64,000 bases of DNA from Prochlorococcus sp. AG-409-J16 (GCA_003215655.1 QCKB01000008.1:31600-95599), one strand, 5' to 3'. Counted from the stretch's first letter, positions 43,199 through 53,373 are shown. Made by a program: numbers and translations. Notes: generated from the sequence alone by a model not told the origin.

Positions 43199-44002
43199 AT
43201 GATTGACCATCAGTTGCAACCTCTAAAGAATAAAACAGTTGTTTTGACTCGTGCTCAAGAGCAACAAAGCGAGGCTCGTTTATCACTAGAAAATTTAGGA
43301 GCAAGCGTTTTTGACTTGCCTGCACTAGTTATTGGTCCTCCAGATCAATGGGACTCTTTGGATAATGCCTTGGCTGAGTTCTCAAAATTCAATTGGATAA
43401 TCTTTTCGAGTGCTAATGGAGTCCAAGCTGTTGAGACAAGACTAAAGTTAATTGGCAAGACTTTGTCTTTGCCACCTAGAGGACTGCAAATAGCAGCTGT
43501 AGGGAGAAAAACAGCCATTTGCTTGGAAAATATAGGGGCAGTAGTTGATTTTGTTCCTCCAAGCTTCGTAGCTGATAGCTTGATCAAGTTTTTTCCGGCT
43601 TCTTTTTCGGGACTCAGAATCTTGTTGCCCAGAGTTCAAACTGGTGGTAGGCCGATTTTGGCAAAAGCCTTTAGCGAAGGAGGTGCCAATGTTACTGAAG
43701 TCTCTGCTTATGAGTCACGATGCCCTGAAGTGATTCCTGATCAAACAGCTTTTGCAATTGAAACTTCACAAGTAGATGCGATTGCATTCACTAGTGGAAA
43801 GACAGCTGTTAATGCTGCTCACCTATTGCATAAGCGTTTCGGGGTTAATTGGCATGAAAAGATGAAGATGGTAAAGGTAATTTCAATTGGGCCGCAGACA
43901 AGTATTGCTTGTAGAAAATATTTTCATGGTGTTGATCAGGAAGCAGATATTCATGATTTAGGAGGGTTACTTAAGGCTTGTATTAAAGCACTTGCGGATT
44001 AA
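43199..44002 (+). CDS. hemD: Uroporphyrinogen-III synthase
   Basis: Cyclises hydroxymethylbilane to uroporphyrinogen III for heme, chlorophyll and corrin synthesis. The family diverges strongly, but the fold pattern fits: KTVVLTRAQEQQSEARLSLENLGASVFDLPAL at the start, NWIIFSSANGVQAV and the C-terminal DAIAFTSGKTAVNAAHLL. At 267 residues it matches HemD (about 250). The ATG at 43199 is used. It is likely in the rbfA-nagZ transcription unit, though the ~120-bp gap may hold its own promoter. Confidence 0.85.
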   Translation: MIDHQLQPLKNKTVVLTRAQEQQSEARLSLENLGASVFDLPALVIGPPDQWDSLDNALAEFSKFNWIIFSSANGVQAVETRLKLIGKTLSLPPRGLQIAAVGRKTAICLENIGAVVDFVPPSFVADSLIKFFPASFSGLRILLPRVQTGGRPILAKAFSEGGANVTEVSAYESRCPEVIPDQTAFAIETSQVDAIAFTSGKTAVNAAHLLHKRFGVNWHEKMKMVKVISIGPQTSIACRKYFHGVDQEADIHDLGGLLKACIKALAD

Positions 44003-44055
44003 AAGATAAGATTTAATTTTTTCTTACATATAGAAAGTTATATCTTTGGAGAACG

Positions 44056-44526
44056 TTATGTCAAAGATTTTCCGTATCCGGATTCAACAAGATCTCCAAA
44101 TCTATCTATATTTGATTGCAATTCTTTGGTAACCATACCTCCTAAAATACTTGGCTCCATTAGTGGAGCCAAGACTCTTGGTAATTCATATCCGATACTT
44201 AATTTTACGTCGGTAATATTTTTTAGATCATTTTCATAGAATCTAACAACCCCTTTTGTTGGCAGGCCCCCAACTGATTCCCATTGAAGTTTCTTTGCTT
44301 CAATTCTCTCGGTAATCCTTGCTTTCCATTGGAAACGAAAGCCATTTGCAGCCAATGTCCATTCAGTTAAGTCTGGTAGTTTCGTTGCTGACTCATCTAT
44401 GGTTTTTACTGATTCGATCCAAGTCATCCATTTAGGCATGGCTCCTAAATCAGTCCAGACAGCCCAAACCTCTGTGACTGGTGCCTGGATATTGCGAGTT
44501 ACTGTGTGATCAAGCCAACGTCCCAT
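44056..44526 (-). CDS. SRPBCC/polyketide-cyclase-like lipid-binding protein
   Basis: A 156-residue START/SRPBCC-fold protein (HTVTRNIQAPVTEVWAVWTDLGAMPKWM opening; WESVGGLPTKGVVRFYE middle). It lies 2 bp after crtQ on the same strand, so it is surely cotranscribed with it. A role in binding a hydrophobic intermediate such as a carotenoid is inference from the pairing; many cyanobacteria keep this gene beside crtQ, as I recall. Confidence 0.8.
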   Translation of the reverse strand: MGRWLDHTVTRNIQAPVTEVWAVWTDLGAMPKWMTWIESVKTIDESATKLPDLTEWTLAANGFRFQWKARITERIEAKKLQWESVGGLPTKGVVRFYENDLKNITDVKLSIGYELPRVLAPLMEPSILGGMVTKELQSNIDRFGDLVESGYGKSLT

Positions 44527-44528
44527 CT

Positions 44529-45983
44529 TTAGTTGTTGTTAGTGGTCAAATTTGGTTTCTCTTTCAGGATTGCATCAGCAGCCAAATGCCCACTAATTGT
44601 CGCCCCTTCCATCGAATCAATGTAATCCTGACGCGTATAACTACCTGCCAAGAAGAAATTGCTTACCGGTGTTGATTGTTGTGGTCTGTAGGGCTCCATT
44701 CCAGGTGCCTCTTTGTATAGAGACTGAGCGAGCTTCACGACGTTACTCCAAACTAAATCTAATGATCGTGCAGAAGGGAATAGATCTCGTATTTGCTGAT
44801 CAGTATGTGAAACAATTTCATCAACCGATTTACGTATCCAAGGATCGCCAGGGGTTAAAACGCATTGCATCAAAGACCCCAAATCATTACGTCGATAGTC
44901 ATCTGGGCTGGTTAATGCAAGGTCAGCAAAGCAACTGAAGTCAGCATCAGCTGTATATAAGAGGTTATTAAGTCCTGAGGGAGAATGCACATTGTTCCTT
45001 GAACGTTCATTTGACAACTCAGTGACCCAGCCGTTGTATCTAAGTTGAACAGTTGCCACAGGTACGGCTTCTAGTTGACTTATGGCTGCAAATTGAGGAA
45101 AACGGTTCCATTCTTTTGGCAATAATTTTTGTATGCCTGGCACATCACAAGCGGCAAGATAAGCATCAGCTTTAACCACTATGTCTCCATCAGGTGTGTT
45201 AAGAGTTAGTCCTTTGACTATAGGCTTCTCACTATCCTCAAATTGCACCTCACGGACACGATGACGCAAATGTAATTTTCCCCCACGAGTTTTTATATAT
45301 TCAAGAATTGGACCTGTGAGAAATCTATGTGGTGACCCCTTAAGTAAGTTTAATTTTGAAGCCTCAGTTTTAGCTGCAAACATCATGAAGATGGTCAGCA
45401 TGCATCTAGCAGATATTGTTTTGCAATCAATGAAGCCCAATGCGTAAGCAATTGGATTCCACATTCGATCAATGCTTTTCAAGCTTCCACCATGGTTAAG
45501 GAACCATTCCTGAAAGCTAATTGAATCTAGGGCTCGAATTGTTTTCATAGCCCCTTCGTAATCTATTAGGCCTCTAACAATGGGACTGGTTCCAAGAGCT
45601 ATTGCATTACGTAGCTTGTCGACCCAGTTCAGTTGAGGAGTGGTAAAGAAAGCCTTTAATCCATTAAAGGGAGCTCCTAGTGCAAAACGAAAGTCCAATT
45701 CACGGACGTCTCCTCCTTTATTAACAAATAAATGCGTGTGATCTTTTGGTAGCAAATTTTCTAAAGCACCAACTTTGCGCATTAGTGCAAAAAGATTGGC
45801 GTAATTGAAGAAGAAGACATGGAGACCCATTTCTATGTGGTTACCATTGGGATCTTCCCAGCTACCTACTTTCCCTCCCATAAATGGTCGGGCCTCATAT
45901 AAGTCCACTTCAAAGCCTGCATCAACAAGGTCGACTGCTGCTGTAAGGCCAGCTAGACCTGCTCCCACTATCGCGATGCGCAC
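44529..45983 (-). CDS. crtQ: Zeta-carotene desaturase (CrtQ)
   Basis: A plant-type FAD carotenoid desaturase that turns zeta-carotene into lycopene (via neurosporene) at the thylakoid membrane. The N-terminal Rossmann [22 protein letters not shown] and [13 protein letters not shown] are diagnostic, and the C-terminus [23 protein letters not shown] is the FAD-contacting motif of this desaturase family. At 484 residues it is normal. The start is GTG at 45983. It is divergent from the Fe-S carrier gene and is cotranscribed with the SRPBCC gene. Confidence 0.95.
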   Translation of the reverse strand: MRIAIVGAGLAGLTAAVDLVDAGFEVDLYEARPFMGGKVGSWEDPNGNHIEMGLHVFFFNYANLFALMRKVGALENLLPKDHTHLFVNKGGDVRELDFRFALGAPFNGLKAFFTTPQLNWVDKLRNAIALGTSPIVRGLIDYEGAMKTIRALDSISFQEWFLNHGGSLKSIDRMWNPIAYALGFIDCKTISARCMLTIFMMFAAKTEASKLNLLKGSPHRFLTGPILEYIKTRGGKLHLRHRVREVQFEDSEKPIVKGLTLNTPDGDIVVKADAYLAACDVPGIQKLLPKEWNRFPQFAAISQLEAVPVATVQLRYNGWVTELSNERSRNNVHSPSGLNNLLYTADADFSCFADLALTSPDDYRRNDLGSLMQCVLTPGDPWIRKSVDEIVSHTDQQIRDLFPSARSLDLVWSNVVKLAQSLYKEAPGMEPYRPQQSTPVSNFFLAGSYTRQDYIDSMEGATISGHLAADAILKEKPNLTTNNN

Positions 45984-46067
45984 AGCTTTTTGTAAAACAA
46001 CTATATGACTCTATGAATAAGCGGACCCTAATTGCAGCAGATAGACTGATTTTGCTTTCATAAATCA

Positions 46068-46080
46068 AAGGAGGGGAGGG
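46068..46080 (+). promoter_or_regulatory. Strong Shine-Dalgarno before the Fe-S carrier gene
   Basis: AAAGGAGGGGAGGG lies just upstream of the ATG at 46089, with two overlapping purine-rich matches to the anti-Shine-Dalgarno. It is one of the strongest ribosome binding sites I see in the window and supports the ATG start. Confidence 0.5.
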
Positions 46081-46088
46081 AGACATTT

Positions 46089-46481
46089 ATGACTAGCCCC
46101 ACGCCTACTGCAAATACTCATACATCCCTTGAAGGGAAGGGTATTCTGATTACCAGTACTGCTATGCAACAATTAGCAAGACTTTCTAAGGAACAAGCAG
46201 AAGATCAAGTTTTGAGAGTAGGTGTGCGCTCTGGAGGGTGTAGTGGAATGAGCTATACAATGGATTTTGTGCCTTCAACTGAGATAAATCAGGATGATGA
46301 GGTTTACGAATATTCTTCTTTAGACGGAGCTACTTTTCGTGTGGTTTGTGATCCAAAAAGTTTGCTCTATATCTATGGCATGCAATTGGATTTCAGTACC
46401 GAATTAATTGGTGGAGGTTTCAATTTTATAAATCCAAATGCAACTCAGACTTGCGGCTGCGGTAGTTCTTTTGCTGTTTAG
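46089..46481 (+). CDS. A-type iron-sulfur carrier (SufA/IscA-like)
   Basis: An assembly accessory protein holding a transient Fe-S cluster or iron. The three conserved Cys are visible: Cys51 (SGGCSGMSY) and the C-terminal Cys122-Gly-Cys124 (TCGCGSSF). At 130 residues, with a short N-terminal Thr/Ser extension, it fits SufA/IscA. It is divergent from crtQ. Whether it is the SufA or IscA branch in this organism is not clear from sequence. Confidence 0.9.
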   Translation: MTSPTPTANTHTSLEGKGILITSTAMQQLARLSKEQAEDQVLRVGVRSGGCSGMSYTMDFVPSTEINQDDEVYEYSSLDGATFRVVCDPKSLLYIYGMQLDFSTELIGGGFNFINPNATQTCGCGSSFAV

Positions 46482-46541
46482 GATTAGGGACCTTTAAATT
46501 TGTACGACTGAAGAAACACTTTTTACACTTTCCTTCTAAAG

Positions 46542-46967
46542 ATGATAGACAAAAACATGGAAGAATCTCTTTTTGATAGTGCTTTGGCGAGATACCAGTC
46601 AGGTGCAGATGCTAGTGAAGTAATTGGAGACTTTGAAACTATTACTGACAACTCTCCCAACCATTCAGCAGGGTGGACTTGTTTGTCTTGGCTTCAATTA
46701 CTTTGTAATCAACCAGATGCGGCTTTGCGCTCTGCTCGTGTGGCTGTGAAATTAAATGCACAAGATCCTCAAGCTCGCATTAACCTAAGCCTTGCTCTTT
46801 TGGAGACAAAATCTAAAGGTGTTAGAGATCAGATTGAGTTGGTTAAGAAAATATTATTTGCAATTCCAGAATTGAAGAATGATATAAAAAGTTCAATATC
46901 TGATGGTCTAACCCGAAAACCTGATTGGCATGAATTGAAGAAAATCAAGGCTTGGTTAGATTTTTAA
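46542..46967 (+). CDS. TPR-repeat protein
   Basis: A 141-residue protein with helical repeats typical of TPR (for example AGWTCLSWLQLLCNQPDAALRSARVAVKLNAQDPQARINLSLALLE). It is soluble, without a signal peptide. The function is unknown; TPRs bind protein partners. It is followed 1 nt later by the TTG start of the lipid-A-disaccharide-synthase-like gene, suggesting an operon. An in-frame ATG at codon 6 could shorten it slightly. Confidence 0.75.
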   Translation: MIDKNMEESLFDSALARYQSGADASEVIGDFETITDNSPNHSAGWTCLSWLQLLCNQPDAALRSARVAVKLNAQDPQARINLSLALLETKSKGVRDQIELVKKILFAIPELKNDIKSSISDGLTRKPDWHELKKIKAWLDF

Positions 46968-46968
46968 T

Positions 46969-48171
46969 TTGGGACGGTTGTTGTTGGTTAGTAATGGACA
47001 TGGAGAAGATCTCTCTGGATCCATTTTGGCGGTATCACTTAAGAGGCTGGGGCATCAAGTTGAAGCCCTACCGTTAGTCGGAAAGGGCAATTCATATGTA
47101 AAGGCCGGTATTGAAACCATAGGCTCTTCAAGAGATTTTAGTACAGGTGGACTTGGATATACAAGTATTAGAGGTAGATTTACTGAGCTTATGCAGGGAC
47201 AAATTTTTTATCTAATAAAGAGACTTCTTAGGTTGATTCGAGTGGCAAAATATTATGACTTATTATTAGTTGTTGGTGATATTGTTCCTGTCTGTGCAGC
47301 TTGGCTAAGCAGACGTCCTGTTGCAACATATTTAGTTGCTTACTCTAGTCATTATGAGGGGCTTTTAAGGTTACCTTGGCCATGTAGTTTTTTTTTAAAG
47401 AATGATCGATTTTTAGCTATCTACAGCAGAGATCAACTAACTGCCGAAGACTTAACGCAACAACTTCGGAAAAGAGTTTTGTTTTTGGGTAATCCTTTTA
47501 TGGACCCAGTTTTAAGTCCGAAGGAATCATTGATGCCTTTAAGTGAATTCCGTTTAGGACTATTGCCAGGTAGCAGGATCCCAGAGTTAGAGGAGAATTT
47601 GTTGCTAATTCTTCGAGTTATTGAATGTTTGCCAAAAGGAAAGATTCAATTGAAAAAAATAAGTTTTGATATGGCATTAGTTGAAGCAGTCGATGATGAT
47701 AGAGTGCAGGAACTTATTGCTGATACAGAATGGCGTTTAATTGACAATGAAAGTAACTTTGGCTTAAAGAAGCTTGTAAATGGACATTATCAAGTAAATA
47801 TTCAAAGAAATTCTTTTATAGATGTCTTAAAGAGTAGTGATGTTTTACTTTCCATGGCAGGAACTGCCACAGAACAAGCAATTGGCTTAGCAAAGCCAGT
47901 GCTTCAATTGGTGGGTTCTGGCCCTCAATTTACAAATAAATTCGCTGAAGCACAGCGAAGGCTTTTAGGACCAACGGTTTTTTGCGTAGATTCCGATTGT
48001 TTTGACCCTGAAAGGTTCACAAGAACTGCTGAACTGGCAATAAGCTTACTTTTACGAAGCAAGTCTGATACTAGCCTTAAGTCTCAATGTCAACAGCAAG
48101 CGAATAGAAGACTTGGTCCGCTAGGAGGTGCAGAAAAGATGGCATATGGCATCACAAATTTATTAACTTAA
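46969..48171 (+). CDS. Lipid-A-disaccharide synthase-related protein
   Basis: A 400-residue GT-B-like protein resembling LpxB (TIGR03492-type group of cyanobacteria). The start MGRLLLVSNGHGEDLSGSIL uses TTG at 46969 and fits this group, as do RPVATYLVAYSSHYEG, LGLLPGSRIPELEENL and LLSMAGTATEQAIGLAKPVLQL. Activity is unproven; whether it makes lipid A or another glycolipid cannot be told here. It is linked to the TPR gene and convergent with the SDR gene. Confidence 0.78.
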   Translation: MGRLLLVSNGHGEDLSGSILAVSLKRLGHQVEALPLVGKGNSYVKAGIETIGSSRDFSTGGLGYTSIRGRFTELMQGQIFYLIKRLLRLIRVAKYYDLLLVVGDIVPVCAAWLSRRPVATYLVAYSSHYEGLLRLPWPCSFFLKNDRFLAIYSRDQLTAEDLTQQLRKRVLFLGNPFMDPVLSPKESLMPLSEFRLGLLPGSRIPELEENLLLILRVIECLPKGKIQLKKISFDMALVEAVDDDRVQELIADTEWRLIDNESNFGLKKLVNGHYQVNIQRNSFIDVLKSSDVLLSMAGTATEQAIGLAKPVLQLVGSGPQFTNKFAEAQRRLLGPTVFCVDSDCFDPERFTRTAELAISLLLRSKSDTSLKSQCQQQANRRLGPLGGAEKMAYGITNLLT

Positions 48172-48219
48172 TTTGAAAATAATTGTTTTTTATCGAAATT
48201 TATAGCCAATATTGTTGTA

Positions 48220-49146
48220 TTAAATTGACGCGAGAAGAGCTTCACTTAATTTGGGATACTTAAAATTATAGTTGAATTTTGTTAGTTGTTTCGATTCAAC
48301 TAATTGTCCTTCAAGAACAACTTTTGCTCCATCTCCTAATAGGAGTTTAAGGATTATTCCAGGAATTGCTAAAAGGGAGGGTCTGCCAAGAGATTCTCCT
48401 AGAGTCTTGGAAAACTTAGACATTGATACAGGCTCTGGAGCTACGCCATTAATAACTCCTTCTATATGAGACTTACTCAGAGCTAATCCGATTAATTGGC
48501 AAAGGTCTGTTCTATGTATCCAACTCATCCATTGCTTTCCGCTCCCTAAAGGACCTCCTAATCCTATTCGAAAGATAGGTAACATTTTCCCTAGCGCACC
48601 ACCATCAGAGCCAAGAACTATACCTATTCGAATGATTAATAATCTTGTTTGCTTCGGTTTTTGGGAGGCTAGCTCTTCCCATTTCTTACAAAGGGTAGAT
48701 AAAAAGTCTTTCCCATGAGGACTCATTTCTGTAAAGCAATCTTCTTGACTGCTACCGTAGTAACCTATTGCAGATGCATTTATTAATACTTTTGGCGGAT
48801 GTTTGGTTTTTTTCATTGCAGTAATTAAAGAGTTAGTGGTCATAAGGCGACTATTAGTGATTACTTTGCAGTGAGATTTAGTCCAGCGCTTTTCGGCTAT
48901 TGGCTCACCTACGAGATTTACAACTCCTTCAGCACTTTCTAAGGCTTCCAGCAAAGAACTATTCTCCCAGCTTTCTGGATCTGCAGGATTTATTTGTAGG
49001 AAATTTACTTTTTGATTAATATTTTTTTGTCTGATTTTTATCGATGGTTTCCTGCTGACTATTGTTAAATCATGGCCTTGACTTATAAGATATGGGAGAA
49101 GTTCACGCCCAACGAAGCCTGTGCATCCAAGAAGAAGAAGTTGCAT
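48220..49146 (-). CDS. TIGR01777 family SDR/epimerase-like protein
   Basis: An atypical short-chain dehydrogenase with a Rossmann start MQLLLLGCTGFVGRELLPYLISQGHDL. The family hallmarks are INASAIGYYG, W...L, IRIGIVLG and MSWIHRTDLCQLI. At 308 residues it matches the TIGR01777 group (YfcH-like, related to plant SulA-like proteins). The substrate is unknown. It ends convergently with the LpxB-like gene and begins ~200 bp before divergent ndhO. Confidence 0.88.
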   Translation of the reverse strand: MQLLLLGCTGFVGRELLPYLISQGHDLTIVSRKPSIKIRQKNINQKVNFLQINPADPESWENSSLLEALESAEGVVNLVGEPIAEKRWTKSHCKVITNSRLMTTNSLITAMKKTKHPPKVLINASAIGYYGSSQEDCFTEMSPHGKDFLSTLCKKWEELASQKPKQTRLLIIRIGIVLGSDGGALGKMLPIFRIGLGGPLGSGKQWMSWIHRTDLCQLIGLALSKSHIEGVINGVAPEPVSMSKFSKTLGESLGRPSLLAIPGIILKLLLGDGAKVVLEGQLVESKQLTKFNYNFKYPKLSEALLASI

Positions 49147-49347
49147 GAAGGAATCGACTATTTAAAAAGAGATTAAGTTAGGTTGTGCTTTTTAGCTAAA
49201 TATTTAATGATTGAAACCCTTATAGAGTCTGATTTAGCAGCAAAAGAATTTTTCAGCTTAGCCTGTCCGTATCATTTCCATAATGGGTAGGACCGTTTAA
49301 AGATATGTATTTGTATGATTTGAGTTCGTCTGGTCAATTGAATTGAG

Positions 49348-49608
49348 ATGACTGAAACCCCGGAAGAAAGAAAGCCTACGAAGACTTTTCGCAAAGGAGC
49401 CTTAGTCAGAGTGAATAGAGAGTCTTATATTGGTAGTGTTGAGTCTCACGCAAGTGACCCTTCTCCTCCGGAATATATTTTTTTAGGTCCTGGACAGCTT
49501 TTGGTGGTTAAGGGAGATTATGGCCAGATTAGATGGCGCTTGCCCGTTCCTGATAGCTGGCTTCGAATTGACCAGCTTGAAGAGTGGTCAGAGGTTATAG
49601 ATAGTTAG
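49348..49608 (+). CDS. ndhO: NAD(P)H-quinone oxidoreductase subunit O
   Basis: A small peripheral subunit of the cyanobacterial NDH-1 complex, which works in cyclic electron flow and CO2 uptake. The protein is 86 residues with KPTKTFRKGALVRVNRESY, the PEYIFLGPGQLLVVKGDYGQIRWR block and PVPDSWLRIDQLEEW, all typical of NdhO. ATG at 49348. It is transcribed alone, divergent from the SDR gene, and ends 8 bp from the convergent GT39-like gene. The 200-bp upstream gap has a TATGAT-like box near 49314 but no certain promoter. Confidence 0.93.
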   Translation: MTETPEERKPTKTFRKGALVRVNRESYIGSVESHASDPSPPEYIFLGPGQLLVVKGDYGQIRWRLPVPDSWLRIDQLEEWSEVIDS

Positions 49609-49616
49609 AGCATTTA

Positions 49617-51683
49617 TTAATTGCTTCTATCTTCTATATGCCTAATTGCTAAAGGGATAGATTTTGAGGCTGATGGGATTAGCCATAAAGCTCCTCCCAT
49701 GACACCGCTTAAATCACTTAAACCATCTAAGACAGGATCTAGATGAGATTTTTTAGCTTTTGTGGCAATTGCTTTTGCCTTCCATGGATCCCAATCCGCC
49801 AGGGTGACAGCAGCGTGGTAAGCACTAGGCCATGAGTTATTAGGAAGGAGTTCTTCTAAAACTGCAAAATGAGTTGCAGCTTCTTTCGGTCGATTGGCTA
49901 AAGCTTCAACCAATGCCATGGTCCATCTTGCTTTTATATCTTCGGGGTTTTTTGCTAATAGTTTTAATGCCACCTGACGAACTTCAATTCGATATTGCAT
50001 GTGGCCATCAAGCATATGTAGGGAATCAATAGTGGTAAAAACTTTTTCTAAGCCTTTAGGTCCTTGCTCTAGGCCAATGGCTAAATTTGGGAAGTTTTCT
50101 GAAAAGCTTTTTGGAATTGGTGCATCTTTACGTCTTTTCCATAGCGAGTAACTCCCACCATTTTTTCGCGGAAAGCTTTTGAGCTTTTCAAAGAAACCAC
50201 TCATCCGAACAGCTTTATCTAGTTCTATAGCGCTACTCCTCACAGACCCTAACTCTCCTTCAGCCAAAATCACCCATTGACCATGTGATAGCAATGGCTC
50301 AATATCATTAATATTGCTACCTAATTGACGCCCTACTAAGGAGCCTCCATTTCGTCGTCCAAAATAACTGACATTATGTTGGTTTAAATCAGGAGTACTA
50401 GGCACGACTATTACAGTGGTTTTTGCGCTATTTGGGTTGGCCCCTCCAGCTGTTTTTACAATTTCCTCTAGAGGACCTCGTCCCCCTTTTTTTAGTAGAG
50501 CTGTCTGGGAAGACCATGCTGTCGGTAAGGTTGCTAATAGTCCTACTATCAGTACAAAAGGAAATTCTTTAAAAGAATTTCTTTTCAAATAACTCTCCCC
50601 CCATAAGCGCCATTGAATCCATCCTCTTGATAGGCAGAGGATTAAAAGAGGCAGTAGAGGAGCAATGTAGCGGTCACCTTTGTTTGGATTGATGCTTGTA
50701 AGAACCCAGCTGCCAACTAGAACGACAAGTAGCCATTGCCAAGCCTGCTTATTATCATTGAAAGGTATATTTGACTTTTGTAGAAGAAGCTTTTTCGGAC
50801 GAAATAAAAGTAATAAAAGTGCTCCACTTATCCCTATGACGAGAAGTAGCCAGCCCACCTGACCAGGTATAAGACGTGGGTACCAGATCCAATTGTCTAA
50901 AGAAAGGAGAGATGGATCTCCTTCTTTAACGGCTGATTCAAAGACGGCTCGGTTGGTCCCTCCAATTGTGGTTATCCAATTATGTTTTAACCATGGAATT
51001 ACGCTAAAGAGAACAAGCCCTAACCCAGTAAAGACCTGAAGAATAGATGATGAACCTTTACGGATAGCTATTACAGTGGCCCATATCAGTGCAGGCAGTA
51101 AAACTAATAAAGCACTTTGTTTAATCAATATCGCTGCTGCACATGAAATAGAAGCAAATATTGCTTGTATCCATTTGCCTCCTTTATTTGGATCACACCA
51201 GCATCCCAATCTCCACAAAGAAAGAGTGATTAAAGCAGTTAAAGGCATTTCTAAGACGTAATCGGAACGCAGTTCCAATAAGGCAGGAATTAATGCAACA
51301 AACATGGTTGCAAGTAATGCCAAATCCTTTCCCCGTAAGCAAAGCCCCCAGGCCGCGACGGAGACGAGCAATACCCCATTCCAAATACTTAAGCTCCAGG
51401 CAGCCTGACTAGGGGAATCACCTGCTATTGCAATTATGCTCCCATTAATTAAGGACGCTAATGGTGGGATTTTGGGAGACAAATCAAGCAATGCTCCCCA
51501 ACCATGCCATTGCCCTCCTTGTATCAGACCAAGTGCTCGTCCATGATCAAGAGCACTGTTTAGGTAGTCGGCCTGATCCCAAGAGGGTAGCCCAGAGTAG
51601 TTATCCCACCACAGACGATCTAGGCCTGTAGATAAAAGCCAAATCAGGAGAATGAAAGTCCAGAACTGAAAAGTAGTTTTCAT
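49617..51683 (-). CDS. GT39-like glycosyltransferase, membrane protein
   Basis: A 688-residue polytopic protein with ~10 or more TM segments in the first ~400 residues and a large soluble C-terminal region. The N-terminal loop DNYSGLPSWDQADYLNSAL contains the acidic residues expected in the first external loop of PMT/ArnT-type enzymes, and repeated hydrophobic helices follow. The C-terminal region (from ~residue 430) includes a helical tail with TPR-like features near 580-660. The donor and acceptor are unknown. Its start shares one base with the upstream J-domain gene stop. Confidence 0.75.
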   Translation of the reverse strand: MKTTFQFWTFILLIWLLSTGLDRLWWDNYSGLPSWDQADYLNSALDHGRALGLIQGGQWHGWGALLDLSPKIPPLASLINGSIIAIAGDSPSQAAWSLSIWNGVLLVSVAAWGLCLRGKDLALLATMFVALIPALLELRSDYVLEMPLTALITLSLWRLGCWCDPNKGGKWIQAIFASISCAAAILIKQSALLVLLPALIWATVIAIRKGSSSILQVFTGLGLVLFSVIPWLKHNWITTIGGTNRAVFESAVKEGDPSLLSLDNWIWYPRLIPGQVGWLLLVIGISGALLLLLFRPKKLLLQKSNIPFNDNKQAWQWLLVVLVGSWVLTSINPNKGDRYIAPLLPLLILCLSRGWIQWRLWGESYLKRNSFKEFPFVLIVGLLATLPTAWSSQTALLKKGGRGPLEEIVKTAGGANPNSAKTTVIVVPSTPDLNQHNVSYFGRRNGGSLVGRQLGSNINDIEPLLSHGQWVILAEGELGSVRSSAIELDKAVRMSGFFEKLKSFPRKNGGSYSLWKRRKDAPIPKSFSENFPNLAIGLEQGPKGLEKVFTTIDSLHMLDGHMQYRIEVRQVALKLLAKNPEDIKARWTMALVEALANRPKEAATHFAVLEELLPNNSWPSAYHAAVTLADWDPWKAKAIATKAKKSHLDPVLDGLSDLSGVMGGALWLIPSASKSIPLAIRHIEDRSN

Positions 51684-52378
51684 TATATTTTTAGTCGGCG
51701 AAACTCTTCTTTTAGTCTTGTTCTGCGTTGTTTAGCTTCTCTCAGCATTTCCTTCCCATCATGAAGGTAGCTATCTATGTATCCCATCGTATAGCGTTCA
51801 AACTCTCCTAATGCATCTTCAACTTGAGACAAGCAGTGATAAAGGCTTAGTCCAAAACCTTCGGCAGAGTGAGGTGTCCTAATTGATCTAAAAAGATGAG
51901 TAACCTTTTCAAGACGTGTACGACTTTTCTCAAGGTAGTTGCAAAAATCTGACATCAGAAGGTCGTCATAAGGATCAGCTGATAAAGCTTTGATTTGATT
52001 AGGGAAAGGATTGATTATTTGGCCTAATAATTGATCTATTGGCATATAAACCTTTTCAAGCCAATCAGAAAGTGTCTTATCAGCTTTAGAGGAGTGACCT
52101 TTAGCTACTTTTACTGCTGCATTTGCTCTAGCATTTCGTTGACTGCGTCTTTCAGATTCTTTGACAAGTGAGTAATATTCATTTTTCTTTCGGTCATAGG
52201 AAATTCGATTTTCTTGATCTCCTAAAAGTTCCCATGCTGCGTTGAGATCAAGAATTTTTTTTTGATCTCCTCCAGCATCAGGATGATGTTTTTTAACTAG
52301 CTCTCTATAGGCTGCTTTGATTTCTGCTGAACTTGCAGTAGAGGGAACCCCCAGAATTTTGTATGCATCAATATTCAT
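51683..52378 (-). CDS. J-domain protein
   Basis: A 231-residue protein with an N-terminal J domain (MNIDAYKILGVPSTASSAEI; the HPD motif at residues 32-34 predicts DnaK stimulation) and a helical C-terminal half without G/F or zinc-finger regions. It is therefore a type III J protein of unknown client. Its stop overlaps the ATG of the GT39-like gene by 1 bp (TAATG on the minus strand), indicating coupling. It lies downstream of cysK with a 26-bp gap. Confidence 0.85.
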   Translation of the reverse strand: MNIDAYKILGVPSTASSAEIKAAYRELVKKHHPDAGGDQKKILDLNAAWELLGDQENRISYDRKKNEYYSLVKESERRSQRNARANAAVKVAKGHSSKADKTLSDWLEKVYMPIDQLLGQIINPFPNQIKALSADPYDDLLMSDFCNYLEKSRTRLEKVTHLFRSIRTPHSAEGFGLSLYHCLSQVEDALGEFERYTMGYIDSYLHDGKEMLREAKQRRTRLKEEFRRLKI

Positions 52379-52404
52379 ATACTCAAGCTAATAGGATTAA
52401 TTCC

Positions 52405-53373
52405 TTACAGATTTCCATCTGACCTGGTAGGGACTGCAGTGAGGTTGCTGAACATTGGAGTTGAAAGATAACGCTCACCAAAGCTTGCTAAAACAACTAC
52501 TAACCTCTTCCCTTCCATAGCTTTGCGGGAGCCAATCTTTACGGCTGCTGCAACTGCTGCTCCACTACTTACTCCACTAAGAAGACCTTCTTCCCTAGCA
52601 AGTCGTTTACCCATCTCCATAGCCTCGAGGTCACCTATGGGAATAATTTCATCAATCAGATCAGGATTAAGAACGCTTGGGATAAAACCGGCTCCTATCC
52701 CTTGAATTAGATGAGGGCCTGCAGTTCCCCCTGACAAGACAGGGCTAGAGGCAGGTTCAACAGCAAAAATTTTTAGATCTGGTTTCCTCTGTTTTAATAC
52801 GCGAGCGCATCCTGTGAGTGTTCCGCCAGTTCCTACACCAGAGATCAAACCATCTAGCTTTCCTTCGCAATCAGTCCATATCTCTTCAGCTGTTGTCTTT
52901 TCATGGATAGCTGGGTTCGATGGATTATCAAATTGTTGTAGAAGATAAGCATTAGGGATATCTCTAACTAATTCTTTGGCTAAATCAATTGCACCAGTTA
53001 TTCCTTCATTACCTGGAGTGAGTTGAAGCTCTGCACCATATGCCCTCAACATAGAACGTCTTTCAGTACTCATTGTGTCTGGCATGGTCAGGATTAGTCG
53101 GTATCCTCGAGCCGCTGCAACCATTGCAAGGGCTATACCAGTATTCCCACTTGTGGGTTCTACAAGCACAGTGAATCCAGGAGAAATGGTTCCAGCTTCT
53201 TCAGCCGCTTGGACCATGGCTCCTGCAATACGATCTTTAACAGAGCAAGTAGGGTTGAAACTTTCTAGCTTTGCTAAAACCTCTGCTTGGCAGCCATTTG
53301 ACTGAGGTATCCGATTTAATCTAACCAGTGGCGTTTTGCCTACTAGAAAAGTGATGTCAGATGCTATAGGCAT
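52405..53373 (-). CDS. cysK: Cysteine synthase A (O-acetylserine thiol-lyase)
   Basis: A PLP enzyme joining O-acetylserine with sulfide to make cysteine. The PLP lysine is Lys46 in [11 protein letters not shown], the PLP-phosphate loop is [10 protein letters not shown], and [10 protein letters not shown] is present. At 322 residues it matches CysK. The ATG at 53373 starts it. It works downstream of the CysH step encoded at 7 kb. Upstream is a 321-bp gap shared with the divergent flavoprotein gene. Confidence 0.94.
   Translation of the reverse strand: MPIASDITFLVGKTPLVRLNRIPQSNGCQAEVLAKLESFNPTCSVKDRIAGAMVQAAEEAGTISPGFTVLVEPTSGNTGIALAMVAAARGYRLILTMPDTMSTERRSMLRAYGAELQLTPGNEGITGAIDLAKELVRDIPNAYLLQQFDNPSNPAIHEKTTAEEIWTDCEGKLDGLISGVGTGGTLTGCARVLKQRKPDLKIFAVEPASSPVLSGGTAGPHLIQGIGAGFIPSVLNPDLIDEIIPIGDLEAMEMGKRLAREEGLLSGVSSGAAVAAAVKIGSRKAMEGKRLVVVLASFGERYLSTPMFSNLTAVPTRSDGNL

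Noticed and set aside
49207..49290. 27-codon plus-strand ORF upstream of ndhO (begins MIETLIESD).
   Set aside because: No ribosome binding site and no known family; likely chance in a 200-bp promoter region.
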